From contig NC_085868.1 in NCBI RefSeq assembly GCF_034702125.1, forward strand, positions 40,602,359 through 40,666,358: DNA of 64,000 nt, in the 5' to 3' direction. The notes beneath the pieces are model-generated. The model searched no databases. It was not told where the DNA came from and saw nothing but the letters and a program-made list of their open reading frames with translations. Positions 1 to 12,098 of this stretch are shown one piece after another; position 1 is the stretch's first letter, and the number at the start of each line of letters is the position of its first letter. Origin of the DNA: Engraulis encrasicolus (taxonomy: Eukaryota > Chordata > Actinopteri > Clupeiformes > Engraulidae). Position numbers and translations under genes: made by a program.

Positions 1-2085
1 CAAACCAACATCTTTGCAGATAGTCTGAGAAACATAGGAACACCAAAGAAGATGGATCTAACAAGAAGCGTCATTTTGTTTCTTTTCCGGTATCCACTTT
101 ATGTCGGGTGAACGCCCCTTTAGGAGACCTTCGGTTAGGAGACCTTCGGAGTCCTGAGGTTGAGAATCAATTAAGTCCCCTTAGCGCTGTAGATGGCGGT
201 ATCGCACGTCTTGCGCAAACACCTCAAAAAGAGAAGAAGAAGTAGGGGACAATGCCCCCTTAGGAGACCCAACTTGAGCACACGCTTTTGCATTGAAAGT
301 GAGAAAAAGGTATTGGTATAATGCCGCATTCCCCAATGGTGGGAGATGGGATATTTCTGTCATCCTACATGCTGAAATGCATTGGAACGCCTGTTGAAGT
401 GGAATGTTCAAGTCGCGAGCTGGGGCCATATCGAAGTACCACGACTTTGAAATCGTGACATCAACACAGCAATGACAGTGCACAGTGATAGAAATAGCTT
501 AAGTTTGACTTGCTGGTTGGAACGCTTTCAAGTGGGAGTTAGCTGCCCCCTGGTTGCATATTGGGGAGCTCCTACCGCTGGAGAATGCGGCATTAGGTTA
601 GATGATATAGTTTCTGCAATTCTATTTTTCTCATTTGCAATTGGGATGGTGAATGAAAAGCAGTCCCTCAAAAGCTGTGGCTGGGCTGACAACTGAGAAA
701 CTTAATTGTCTTCTCCACAAAGTCCACAGAGGCGGGGCAAGGCCACTAGCACAGGTGGAGGACGGGAGTTTGCATATTGGAATGCACCCTAGTGTTATGG
801 CAAACCGTTGCATCCTTCAGCCACAAGAGGGCACTGGTCAGCACCTGCTCATCAGGCTGGGGTACAAGGTGGTGGACATGTGGGAAGAGGACTGGGCCTG
901 GAATGGAGAGTGGCGTCATCTCGTACGTACTGCAATCTGTTCGATGCTCAGTGAAATAAATGTGTGCACATTTGGGATGGTATGTAACCAATAGACTATC
1001 CTTTTATCCCACCTTGTATCCTTGTATCACGTATTGTAAATCCACAATAAAGAAAAATATCCACAACACTGCTTGTGTCACTTTCTAGTCACAAGAATGC
1101 AAATTGTGTTCTTTTGTTAAATAATAGGAATAATTCTTAATCGCAATATTAGTTTCCATGGAGACAATCTTAATCTGGTTCCAGATGGAACCAGCATCCA
1201 CAGGTGGCCTTGGGGAAGGGGAAAGGGATTCAAAAGTGTCTCAAGGTCATGTTCCTCGGGGAGAGATGTTTGTTCCAGCCGCCTTGGGGAGGCCAAAAAC
1301 AGATGAGACAGGTTGTTATGGTTTGGACTTGGGATAGGTCTGGACAAGGGCTTGACATTAACTTTTTGCTCACCGGCCACAGTGGCTAGTGGTTCTCCAG
1401 AGTCACTAGCCATTCAGCCTTCCTCCCAGCCACCCCAAATCTGGTACATTAGGAGACATTCCTTTTAAAAAGTCTCTGGCCTTGGGTGTGGTTCATCTAC
1501 GTGGAACTGTTATTGTTTTGAGGGAGCAATAGGACACAATGGGAGTGACCGTTCTCATATATTACACTTTCTCTGACCACCATCGTCTTCCTTGTCCAGA
1601 TGTGTCTACTTGCTTAACCTGTTCCTGTTGCTTACAAGGCTACTAACTGTACCACCATCCAAACTTTGGAATGATGACTTGCCTGACATACTCATTATTA
1701 TGTTTTTGAAGGATGTGGCAGAACAGCATTGATGCTGAAGCCTCATTGATGCTGAAGTTCACCTGTGATGCGGGGTCGTGCAGGGTGGTTCAGACAGGGT
1801 CTTGGCTGATTTCTGACTATTCTTTGTCCCATATACTCACATAAACCTGATACTCAAGAATGTCAGTGAGATTTAACTCTTGACCTTGTCAAGTGACCTT
1901 GACACTCAAACATTTCTGGGCCCAGGACAAAGTCACCTGAAAGGGCCCCCAACCCAACACATACTGTACAATGTAATGGGAAGACAATTCTGCCCCCCCT
2001 GTCTACCTGGGCCCGGGACAACATACCCGTTTGTCCTCCACTATCGGCGGGTCTGATCCTGGAGAGGATTTTTTTTTCTTTATAC
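1..2085. other. Left flank without a recognisable gene
   Basis: No convincing exon chain was seen on either strand. Around 715-792 there is a sequence resembling the right end of the inverted-repeat family at 47683-47942 (GCATATTGGAATGCACCCT). Around 1908-2035 there is a degraded piece of the dispersed GGGCCC/GACAACTGACA family found intact at 62460-62616. The open frames here are short and lack splice-consistent partners. Confidence 0.5.
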
Positions 2086-2162
2086 CGGTAGGTGTTCTCC
2101 TGCTTTGCCTTGGCATGCAGCGCTTTCACCAGCGCCTTGTTTGCTAGCTGCAGGGTCATCAG
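2086..2162 (-). CDS. Possible isolated internal exon, coiled-coil-like
   Basis: On the minus strand a 77-nt segment is bounded by a pyrimidine-rich acceptor ending CTCCAG and a GTATAA donor. Read in the open frame it gives about 25 residues beginning LMTLQLANKALVKAL, rich in Leu, Ala and Lys with third-position G/C, which looks coding and helical. I found no matching exon upstream or downstream within the window, so it is either one exon of a gene running off the left end, a pseudogene fragment, or chance. The family was not recognised. Confidence 0.25.
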
Positions 2163-2285
2163 CTGGAGACCACCGCCCTTCACCCCTTAGCCCAGAACAT
2201 CTCCAGGTGGTGAGGCAGTGAACAGGGACCTCTCCCTGCCACCCCCTGCAGCTATAGCATTCTTAATGAGACAGATAGACTGTGT

Positions 2286-2470
2286 CAGTGGTGTAGTCTA
2301 CGTAGAACACAGGTATACGGAGTATACCCACTTCTAAATTTCTGCGATTTCAGTATACCCACTTCAAATTGATTGATCCATTGTTTTGAATAGCACATAC
2401 AGTATACTCACTTCAAAAAATGCTCAAATATACAGTATACCCACCATACAAAAAGTAGACTACACCACTG
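2286..2470. mobile_element. hAT-like MITE, 185 bp, perfect 8-bp TSD
   Basis: The ends are inverted (CAGTGGTGTAGTCTAC at the left, GTAGACTACACCACTG at the right). The element is flanked on both sides by GACTGTGT (2278-2285 and 2471-2478). The interior carries several copies of AGTATACCCACTTC. There is no coding capacity. An 8-bp duplication with CAG-type ends fits the hAT superfamily. Confidence 0.9.
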
Positions 2471-2720
2471 GACTGTGTTGTTACTGAAATACACTGAAAA
2501 CCTAACAAGGACCCACCACAAACTTGATCCAACCCCTGCAGAGTTAGCTGATCGTAAAACAAGTACATGGGTCTGCTGGTTACTCATATAAGTTACTTGT
2601 GTTGGAAGGAAACTTTTTTTACTTTTACTTATACTTTTGACACCTCTGACTAACTCTGCCGCAGCTGAGCATTACAGGGTAGTGTCACAGCAATGTATAG
2701 CATGCAGTGCAGGTGGTAAG

Positions 2721-3650
2721 CAGGGGCGGTTCTAAGGGGTGGTGAAAAAATAGTGCTGTGTGCACCCGAAAAAGGACTGTATGATAGGGGAGCTGGATCA
2801 GGTATACAACAAACACCACAGGCTGTCCGGCCAGAACAGTATGAAGTCAGACACACACAGATGGGAATGCAAACCGTGAAACCGTGGTAAACCGTGGTTT
2901 TACTAGAAAGTAAAATAGAAAATACAGACAAGACATGAGAAACACTTACATAATAAAAATGCAATATGCAAAAATACACATACAGAGTATATACAATATG
3001 CGAAGTACACATTTAAAATATATACAATATAATATACAATATATACAATAAGGAAACTGCCTACAGCAGCTATAACACCAAGGGGGAGAGGAACATGAAG
3101 GTGACTGCCTACAAGCAGCCACCCTAAACAAGGGGGAGTGAGGGGGGAACATGACACAGCTACCTACAGTAGCTGTGTGGACTGGGGCATGAGTATGTGC
3201 CTGCCTAAAGCAGTGGAAAATCACCGGTGTACAGGTCAAGCAGAGAGAGCAGAGCAGTAGAGGGAGGGGGCACAGGTAGTCCACCAGCAACGGGGGATGG
3301 GCAGCTGCTAAGGCCAGTGAGGAGAGACCTGACTTTCGAGGGCTCAGGGGACTCAGGGCCCACAATTCTTAACAGGTGGCACGGGGTGGAATTTGCCCCC
3401 CCCCAGAAATATGATTTGCCACCCCAATTATGAGCCCTGATTGGGACCAATAGCCTTAATGCTTGACATCATTTCAGATATAGAACTTTGGGTTGCAGGG
3501 TTTCACTTTAAGGGATTCACTTTATCACATAAGTGTATGTGTCGATTATATAGCGTTTATAATTTTCCCTTAGTGTGGGAGCATGCCCCCCTGAAATACA
3601 CTTCGCCACCTCTTTGCCACCCCAAGAATAAATGTCTGGAACCGCCCCTG
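2721..3650. mobile_element. hAT-like non-autonomous element, 930 bp
   Basis: The left end CAGGGGCGGTTCTA matches the right end read in reverse (CAGGGGCGGTTCCAGA). Both flanks carry the 8-bp duplication GTGGTAAG (2713-2720, 3651-3658). The interior has no transposase-like frame. The empty site lies in sequence containing GCAGTGCAGGTGG, a motif that recurs at 3798-3810. Confidence 0.9.
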
Positions 3651-3885
3651 GTGGTAAGGGGACATTCTGTGAAAAATGAAAGAAAAGTGTCTGCACATGT
3701 AGATCCTCTATATTCTCTAATAGCACATTGTAAAGCTTTCGTTCGGCGGCGGGTAAAGGAACTTTGCATATGCATGCAGAGACTATATGCTAGGAATGCA
3801 GTGCAGGTGGTTAGGTAACATTGAGGAGGAAGGATTATGTATGCTGGGACTACAAAACAGTACTGTATATGCTAAGAATGCAGTG

Positions 3886-4066
3886 ATTTGGCCCTGCCAT
3901 GGCCTAATGGTAGGGCACTGGGTTACTATGCCGGCGACCTGAGTTCGATTCCAGCTCGGGTCATTTGCCGATCCTTCCCCGTCTCTCTCTCCCCACTCAT
4001 TTCCTGTCTCTCCTCCACTATCCTGTCAAAAACAAAAAGGCTAAAAAGCCATTAAAATATATTTCA
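3886..4066 (+). mobile_element. tRNA-derived SINE
   Basis: The head contains a box A-like TGGCCTAATGG and a box B-like GAGTTCGATTCC, as in tRNA-derived SINEs. It is followed by a pyrimidine-rich body (CTCACTCATTTCCTGTC type) and an A-rich tail ending in AAAATATATTTCAAAAAG. The same family occurs at 11166-11357, 24040-24209 (minus), 24452-24606, 30309-30507 and 54160-54343 (minus). The left limit of the segmental duplication falls inside this SINE. Confidence 0.85.
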
Positions 4067-4101
4067 AAAAGAATGCAGTGATTTCTGAGGTAGTGAGGTG
4101 C

Positions 4102-4308
4102 CAGAGAGAGTAGAGAGAGAGAGGTTCCATTGGTCCATTGTTTCCTGGTTCTATTATGGCCCCCCTTAGGCAGACCTAGGCAGACCTAAGGACTGTTCTA
4201 TTCATTGTAGGAGCATTATGACACGCCCCTTTAGGCAGACCGGAACCTGGTCGCGTTAGGTGCCCATAGAAACCTATTATGTTGGCACATCTCTATACAG
4301 AATCTCTG
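4102..4308. mobile_element. MITE with CAGAGA ends and 7-bp TSD
   Basis: The element begins CAGAGAGAGTAG and ends GAATCTCTG, flanked by GAGGTGC on both sides (4095-4101, 4309-4315). Its interior carries the doubled motif GGCAGACCTA. Relatives lie at 24217-24451 and, inverted, at 53050-53276, each with its own different 7-bp duplication. The copies beside the two duplicated genes are therefore independent insertions. Confidence 0.85.
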
Positions 4309-4462
4309 GAGGTGCTGTGGCCATTAGGGTTGAACAATGTGTTGGTGATGGACAGGAATGTGAAATGTTATAGCTGGCACACAATATCCTGAAGCGCCTG
4401 CCAAGTCTGTGGCACAGAGGAGGTGATGCTCCGCTGACATTCTTTCTCACTCTGTGACTCAG

Positions 4463-4573
<111 letters not shown>

Positions 4574-5224
4574 TTAAGTGATGGTCTTATCTGTGCCATC
4601 ATGGCTAATTATTAATGCAAATGATAATCACAGTCCTCCTTACCTCGCCATCTTACATATTTAGCATAATGCTGATCATGAGACCACTTACTCATATAAC
4701 CCAGAATGATTAAATTCACGTACATAGCCTAAGCATAATAATGTATATACATGTAAAACAAGTGAAGGGTTTATTTGCAAAAACGGTGTCCACCATTTTC
4801 ACTTTTGCATTTTATTATTGGAAATTACTGTCCAGAGGTCTTATCACCTTTGTGTGAATTGTTGTCATTCAAATATTTTGGGATCATACTTTTTAAGCAT
4901 TTTGCAATACAACGCAATGGAATGTCCAATACAAAATGTCAATTTCCCAACATTCTACAAAGTGGATACTGCGTTTTGCAAATAAACCCTTCAAGTATAT
5001 GCCAATGAGTCTGCCTGGTGAATGAATATGTATATTTGGCATTAATTGCATTATAATAGAATCTGTTAAAAAATCTGGAGATGTGAAGTGTTTCTGATCT
5101 AAATGGGAGTGGAGTCGAAGCAGCCATTCAGGAAGTAAAGGCATAGTGACCTTTAAAGGTGAGTCATTGATGCTGTCAAGGGAACATTCACTTCGCACAG
5201 AGTTAGGCAAGACAACCAGACATC

Positions 5225-8200
5225 ATGTCTCTGTGTATTCAAGTCATTTTGTTATTGCTGCCTTCTGTCATTTTTGCCAGCCACTTCTTGGGTGGGTCAG
5301 TGACATTTTCTTACAAAGAAGTGTTCCCAAATGGTTCTTACAAGGTAATGGAAATTCATTCATTCAAATTAATTCATCAATTCATTGTCTTGTTTGCAAC
5401 CCGTGACAATATTGTGTAAATGGTATTTGGAATTTTCATTTACCATCATTCTCCCTGTTATTTTTTCACCACCAACAATTCAATGGTTTCCTTTCAGTTG
5501 GAGATTCGTGCCAAAGACACATTTCACTCTTGCAGTAGTTATTTTTCCTGGAATACCTGCAACAGCGGATCTTGTGGCGATGTGACCAGTGATGTGAAGG
5601 GCCAGATATACAGTACGGAGGGCAGGAACTCAGATCAGAACTGGTGCCAGACAGAAAGGGTGATGACGAGAGTAACAGATGATCAAACGTTCAGTTTGAG
5701 GTCAGTTGTTTTTCAGATCACAGATATCTCAACGACACTTCAAAGCATGCTGTGACACTAATGATTTGTGCTTGCAGGGAAACCGGCGGTAACTGGGTGA
5801 GCCTTCAGAATGGGATCTTTTCCTGGAGTTTACTCACAGTAGTGGAACTTGGAAACCGTTCTGACACGAATAACCCAAACAGCTCCCCAGTCACTACTAG
5901 TATATCATTTGTCAGGTAGGTTACTGAAAAAACACTCTGATTCAAGTATTGATCTGATGACTGATACTGAAGAGTACAACCTGATTCAAACACTTATCTG
6001 ATTACTGCTACTGTAGAATACAATCTGATTCAAACAAATAAGCTACTGATCTGATCACAAACTTCCTTACACACATGCACCCACTATGTTTTGGAGTAGA
6101 ATGGGGTGAGCAGGTCATTTTAAAGAGATATTGATTTTTCATGATGCAGAGTCCCACAGAACTGTCCACGAACATACACGCTGATAACATTCGACCCAGA
6201 CAGCGACCAGGGCAGGTGTCGTTACGGAGTATCAGGAAATGATGAATGCGTGGGCTGTGCGATTCCTTCTGGCTTTGCCCTGGGTCAAACCACAATCAAC
6301 CAAAAGGTACCATCCTGCCTCACAACTGCATTGCTGTAGTGCACAGTAAAGAAAAGTTAGTTCATTCAACACATAGCCTACATAGTCAATTTAACATATT
6401 GTAGACTTTACACATATTCTACGGTCTATTCAGTCTGAGAGTACTCTCTCTAAGTGTTGAATTAGCACTATGTTTTTGCGGGGTTTTTTTGTTTTTTGAC
6501 AGCTGGCATTAAAAAATGCGATCAGGCTATAGGTCACTTTTTCCAAAAGATACTGCAGTGCCTAGCTCTTCTAGGGTCTATTGAAAGGTGAAAGGGAAAG
6601 AAGGATCATAGCTTCATCATAAAAAATGAAGATGCTTTGGTTGGAAGTTTCATCATTAAAGGTGCACTGTGTAGGATTGTGGCCAGAGTAGGTATTGCAA
6701 CTATGCTGCTCATTGAAACTGTGCTCCCTATTGCAAAATTTAATCTTTTTCATCAATGATAAACTGATATTTACTAGTATGACCAAAGTACAGTTTTACA
6801 GCTAAAAATGTTTATTTCTGGAAATTGAATGGAGGATATGGAGAAGATCCACCTTTTCATGTATGAAAAATGCAATTTCCCCAGTCATAATGAAAACTTA
6901 GAATGATGGTGGTGGAATAAATGGGCAGCATGAAGTATAGAAATAAACTACAAACCCCAACTCCGATGAAGTTGGGACGTTTGGTAAACAGTGAATAAAA
7001 TCAAAATGCTATCATTTTCAAAACACTCAATCTATTCATTAGATGGAGAATAGTGAAAAGACAACATATTAAGTGTTAAAACCGAGAAAAAATATTGTTT
7101 TGGGGGACATATGTACTCATTTCTAATTTGAGAAATCCAACACGTCTCAAAAGAGTTGGGACGGGGACAATAAATGGCAGCAAATGTCGAGGAAGACTAA
7201 AAACAAAACAAAAGACAACACTTAACAGTTAAATACATTAACCGATGAGATGATTTTATATAAAAAACAGTGTTAATTCCTATCTTGGACATGATTTCAC
7301 CAGCTTAAATGGTGGGTGTATTCCTTGTCATGTTTTGCAATGTTTTCCTTTCTGTAGTGCTTACAGTGTGACAGGTCTTGACCAAAAACCCACCATTTTA
7401 TCACATGCTGGTCCTTATGATGGAGCCAAACTGTTAAAACATAGTAGAGAATGCAATTTGACCTTACTATGTGGCAGTAACCGAAGATCTCCCTTCAAAA
7501 TATAATGCATGAGTGGCTTTTCATGCTGTTTAAAACCCATTTATACCATTCAGCACTGTATTTAACTCTACAGATGAGTGAGAACATCTTAACCAATGCA
7601 CTACTGCATCCGCATGCCATCATGGAGGCTGACTTTTGAAGCTAGCACTAACACAAGTTGGATGGTCCATTTTCACTGTAGCACAGGATGTGCAATGCTC
7701 TATTATTGTCAAAAAGAATGGACTTCTACAACTTCTGCTGACTTCTGTAAGCAAAGGACAGTTTCCCATGTCTTCTGGGTCTATTTCAAGTGAGCTCAGG
7801 TGCTTAGGAGAATGTTAAACCCCTGTGTCATTTTCATGCATTAAGCATTCTTAATATGGTCAATTTTCAATAGCTCTAGCACTCCAGGAATTAGAGTGAG
7901 ACTACAGTCAATATATATTTCATGATGTCATGAACCTATACAATGATTTTATTAACAAAAATATGTCTTATATACACTCAATCGTGGTAAATCGAAGGGA
8001 ATTCAAAAATGTATGTAATAACTATGGTAATTATTCCCTTTGCATCTTTAATTCCGAGTGACTCAGCCTCTCTGTGATGATCTTATACCTGGACACCTAT
8101 ATTGTCCGTCAGTACAATTCATTTTGAAATGTTCTTCTTTGTTGTTTTATCTTATTTTGATGTTTACTAAATTTCACTGATCCCCGTCCCAACTCTTTTG

Positions 8201-11200
8201 AGACGTGTTGGATTTATCAAATTAGAAATGAGTACATATGTCCCCCAAAACAATATTTTTTCTCGGTTTTAACACTTAATATGTTGTCTTCTCACTATTC
8301 TCCATCTAATGAATAGATTGAATGTTTTGAAAATGATAGCATTTTGATTTTATTCACTGTTTACCAAACGTCCCAACTTCATCGGAGTTGGGGTTAGTAC
8401 TTAAATATTATGCAGTGCACCTTTAAGAAAAGCTTTGGTTGGAAGTTGTCTATTTCAACCTATTTTAAACTATGCTCGAATTTATATATTTCTAGGACTT
8501 CTGTACTTTAAGTTACACCAGTGCCTCAGCTGGGTTCTATGGGTTAGAGATTGTTGTGGAGGACTTTCCTCAACAAACTATCACATTGTCCTACAAAAAC
8601 GGCGGATCATCTTCCAGAGGACCGTATAGTCCAGGGGCCAGCCCACTAAGCAGAATTCCGCTGCATTTTGTTGTTAAGGGTAAGATCTACTACGCACTTG
8701 CAATCTACGCATTTTTTAAAATTATTTTTTAATCTAATTTCATTTTTATGAGTTATTGTATGCTGAGATTCTCGGCACAGTTCACATCTTGAACTGATTC
8801 AATTCTAAATGCCTTAGTTGTTATTAAAATTACGTATTTAGTATTCTTGCCGTCTGCCATGTAGTTGTTTCTTTTTATGGACAGAATATACTTTTGTCTG
8901 TGTTAAAGTGATGTTGATTCAAGACAAATCTGTGCTGCTACTGTATGTTTCAGTTGAGGCTGCTGTAGGTTCTTGTGAGGAAGGCGTCTATTTGCCAAAG
9001 TTCATTGCCCCCACCCCTGCAAATGGAGAGACAATTCCAGCTGTGATCAACCAGGAGTGTGAGATCATAGTCAATGCAACAGCCTCAGCATCAAGGCAAG
9101 TCAGCCCACAGCACACTATTGTCGTGTATTCTGTTATTTTCAATTCTATTCAATTGTATTCATCTTTATTCTACTTTATTAGACCAAAGAATCAAACTCT
9201 ATGGGTTAAGGCAGGGGTGGGGAATCTACGTCTCGAGGGCCATTTACGGCCCTTGAGGCCATTTTATCCGGCCCCCGAAATATTTTTTTATGTTATGCAG
9301 CTCCACATGAAAAATTACATATTTTGCAAAGTAATCTTAGAAATTACATTTGCAGTACAATTAAGTTATATTCAGGCGACCTAGAGAAAACGGGGTCTGT
9401 TTTAAGGGTGGCTGCCTTCAATATAGGCCTAAAGTGCAGGGGAAATCCTGGTTTGTGTTCATAGTATGGCCCCTCTTGAAGACTTTCATGGCCCTTGGAG
9501 GAATTTGAGGTGGCCCCTCAAATGAAAAAGGTTCCCCACCCCTGATATAAGGGGATTAGAAATGGTGGGTCTGTACTTAACATTCTCCTGATGCCCCCCA
9601 AAGTGACTTAAAGTTACTACAATTACAGTCCTTGGCACAGAGGCTGACAGGTGGGGGCAAAGGTGTCAGTTGTCCAAGGAGAAGTCCAAGGAGAAAGGGG
9701 GGCGGGCACAATTGGGTTCTCATTACATTGTATGTATTGGGTATGGGGGGGCCTTCAGATGACGACCTTCCAAATGACTTTGTCCTGGGCCCGGCCAAAG
9801 CTGTCAGCGGCCCTTGTCCCTGGTGGAATGTGAAGTTAACTGCCTTGCTCAACAATCTAAAACCTGAACCATTCATTACCTATTGATAAGGGTTGGATTC
9901 AAACCAACAATCCTTCACCAACTCCCTAGCCACAGCTATGCTGTTTCCTGTATTTCCTGTTTTCATTCGTCATGTTGGCTTATACCATTTCTGGAAACGA
10001 GCTCATTTTACACCTCCTCTTGAGTTAAATAATTGAGTTGTACTTCCTCCTGTAGTTTTGGCCGTTCACCAAGTCTGATGATGTTGCTTCTAGTTCCAAG
10101 CAAGCAATTATCATTGTGCCAGCTACGATTGGAGGTAGAATTTGCACAGCAGACTCAGTGAACAGCTGGAAATATAGATAGAAAGATTTAAAAAAAAAAA
10201 CTCAATCGTGTAAGGCAAGGGAAGGTTTGAAATCATCTTATTTACAGAAATGGTCTGACATTAGGACAACCCACCAGGCAATAGGCCCACTACTTGCCCT
10301 TAGGATCCCAATGTTTTTTTGTTTTTTTTTAAATCCTAATAAAATTAAAAAACACTAATTGTGATGTCTCGTATCCTGAAGCATTCATGCCCTCCTCATC
10401 AGTGGACCCCTCAACATCACTGTCAACAACTATGGAGGCAGCTCTACACAGTTTGCCCTGAGATGGACTCCAAGAACTGAAGACCTCGGAGGATACTTTC
10501 CTGTCTGCTTTGTGGCCGAAACCAGGTGAGACTATGTCACATATAAATTGATGGTGATTTAAAGAGTTGAAACCACCAGAAATGAGAGGTCCTGCAAAGA
10601 CAACTATGGTGTTACATGTCCATAATGGTTGATCTAACCATTCTGATATAATGATCTAAATGGTTGATTTGTTGAGAGAGATTAAAATTAATATGTATTG
10701 TACATGTCTTCACTTTCAGCGCATTCTATCAATCTGACATGAGGTGTGTCCTCCTTGAAGTTGGAGATGGCACAGGTTTGTATTGTTTTCAAAACTATGT
10801 GGCAGCAATCATTTTTGTTTTGTTGAACATTCATGTAATTAGGCACAGTGATGCTAATTACTGAATATATGTATTACGTGTTTTTACATGTTTTTTGTTT
10901 ATAAACATGGTGTTGTAAGGAGGGGCAAGACACTGGCAGTCAACCACGTGAGCTAATTTTTTGACCAACAGCGATTTCCAACAATCAGAGGTTGAGTTGT
11001 GCGCAGCCAGGGGGAACAAAAATTGAGAACCAATGTATACCCAAACAGGGAATCTTAATTGTATATTTCATGTCTGACATTCTATTGTGTTTTTAAGCCA
11101 ACACTATGAAGACCATTCCATAACTTGGGCCTTTGGCATTAGACACATCATTAAAAGAAATGTGTCGGGGGCGTTGTGGCGCAATGCGCTAAGCCCCCCA

Positions 11201-11963
11201 CATTTGGGATTTCATGCCCATGGGGGCCCTGGTTTGAGTCCGAATGGGGTCATTTCCCAATCCTCCCCCATCTCTCTCTCCCACTCACTTCCTGTCAGCA
11301 TCTCATACTATCCTGTCAAAAAAGGCATAAAAAGGCCCTTAAAAATATTTTAAAAAAGGGATGTGTCCTCTTTAGGTACTCCAGAAAGTAGACATGCAGT
11401 AATAATTAATAGTGAATAAATGAAACAAAACAAAATAGTGAAGCCAAATACAGGTATGCTTTGCTTCATGGCTCCTAGACGGCTACTTCCCAAATAAGAT
11501 TCATTCCATTTCCTCCTGACTCACACAGCTGTAAATCTCTATACTGCCAGTCAGTTCAGCAGGTATTAAAACATGCAAAAAGAGAGGGGAATCTTTATTG
11601 GGTCTCTAGCCAAAGTTTAGTAAAAACGGGTGCTTGTCAACAAAGGGCGTCCGAGAGCCATATAAAAACTTTTTGAAGCACTCCTTGTTCTTGTTAAAAA
11701 GCTGATCATATGCTCATTATTGGCCTCCTTCAACAACATCATGTAAGCTACCCCTGACTGCTGACTCAACAAAATAATGTTATACAGTATTTCTAACCAA
11801 CATTAAGCAGTACAGTCTATGTATAATCTTTTAAATAATTCCACTGGTGGGGATCTCAATTCATTCTCTATTTCTGTATGTATCTCTTTATAAGCAGACC
11901 CACAGCCCACAGCCCTGGATGCTTCTGCTGGTATGTCTATGTCTCTCTCTCTCTCTCTCTCTC

Positions 11964-12002
<39 letters not shown>

Positions 12003-12067
12003 GTCTGTCTGTCTGTGTGTGTCTCTCTCTCTCTCTGTCTGTCTGTCTGTCTGTGTCTCTCTCTCTC

Positions 12068-12098
<31 letters not shown>

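Noticed and set aside
1117..1413. 98-residue minus-strand frame
   Set aside because: Part resembles a dispersed repeat (GGCTAGTG/CCGGTGAGC), there are no splice partners, and the composition changes midway.
3886..4066. tRNA gene on the plus strand
   Set aside because: Box A and B motifs are part of a multi-copy SINE with a body and A-rich tail, not a functional tRNA.
10056..10130. Exon-like segment in intron 6 reading [20 protein letters not shown]
   Set aside because: Its phase does not fit exons 6 or 7, copy A carries a 10-bp deletion there, and the surrounding sequence belongs to a repeat family also seen near 13930. Direct exon 6-7 joining is in phase.
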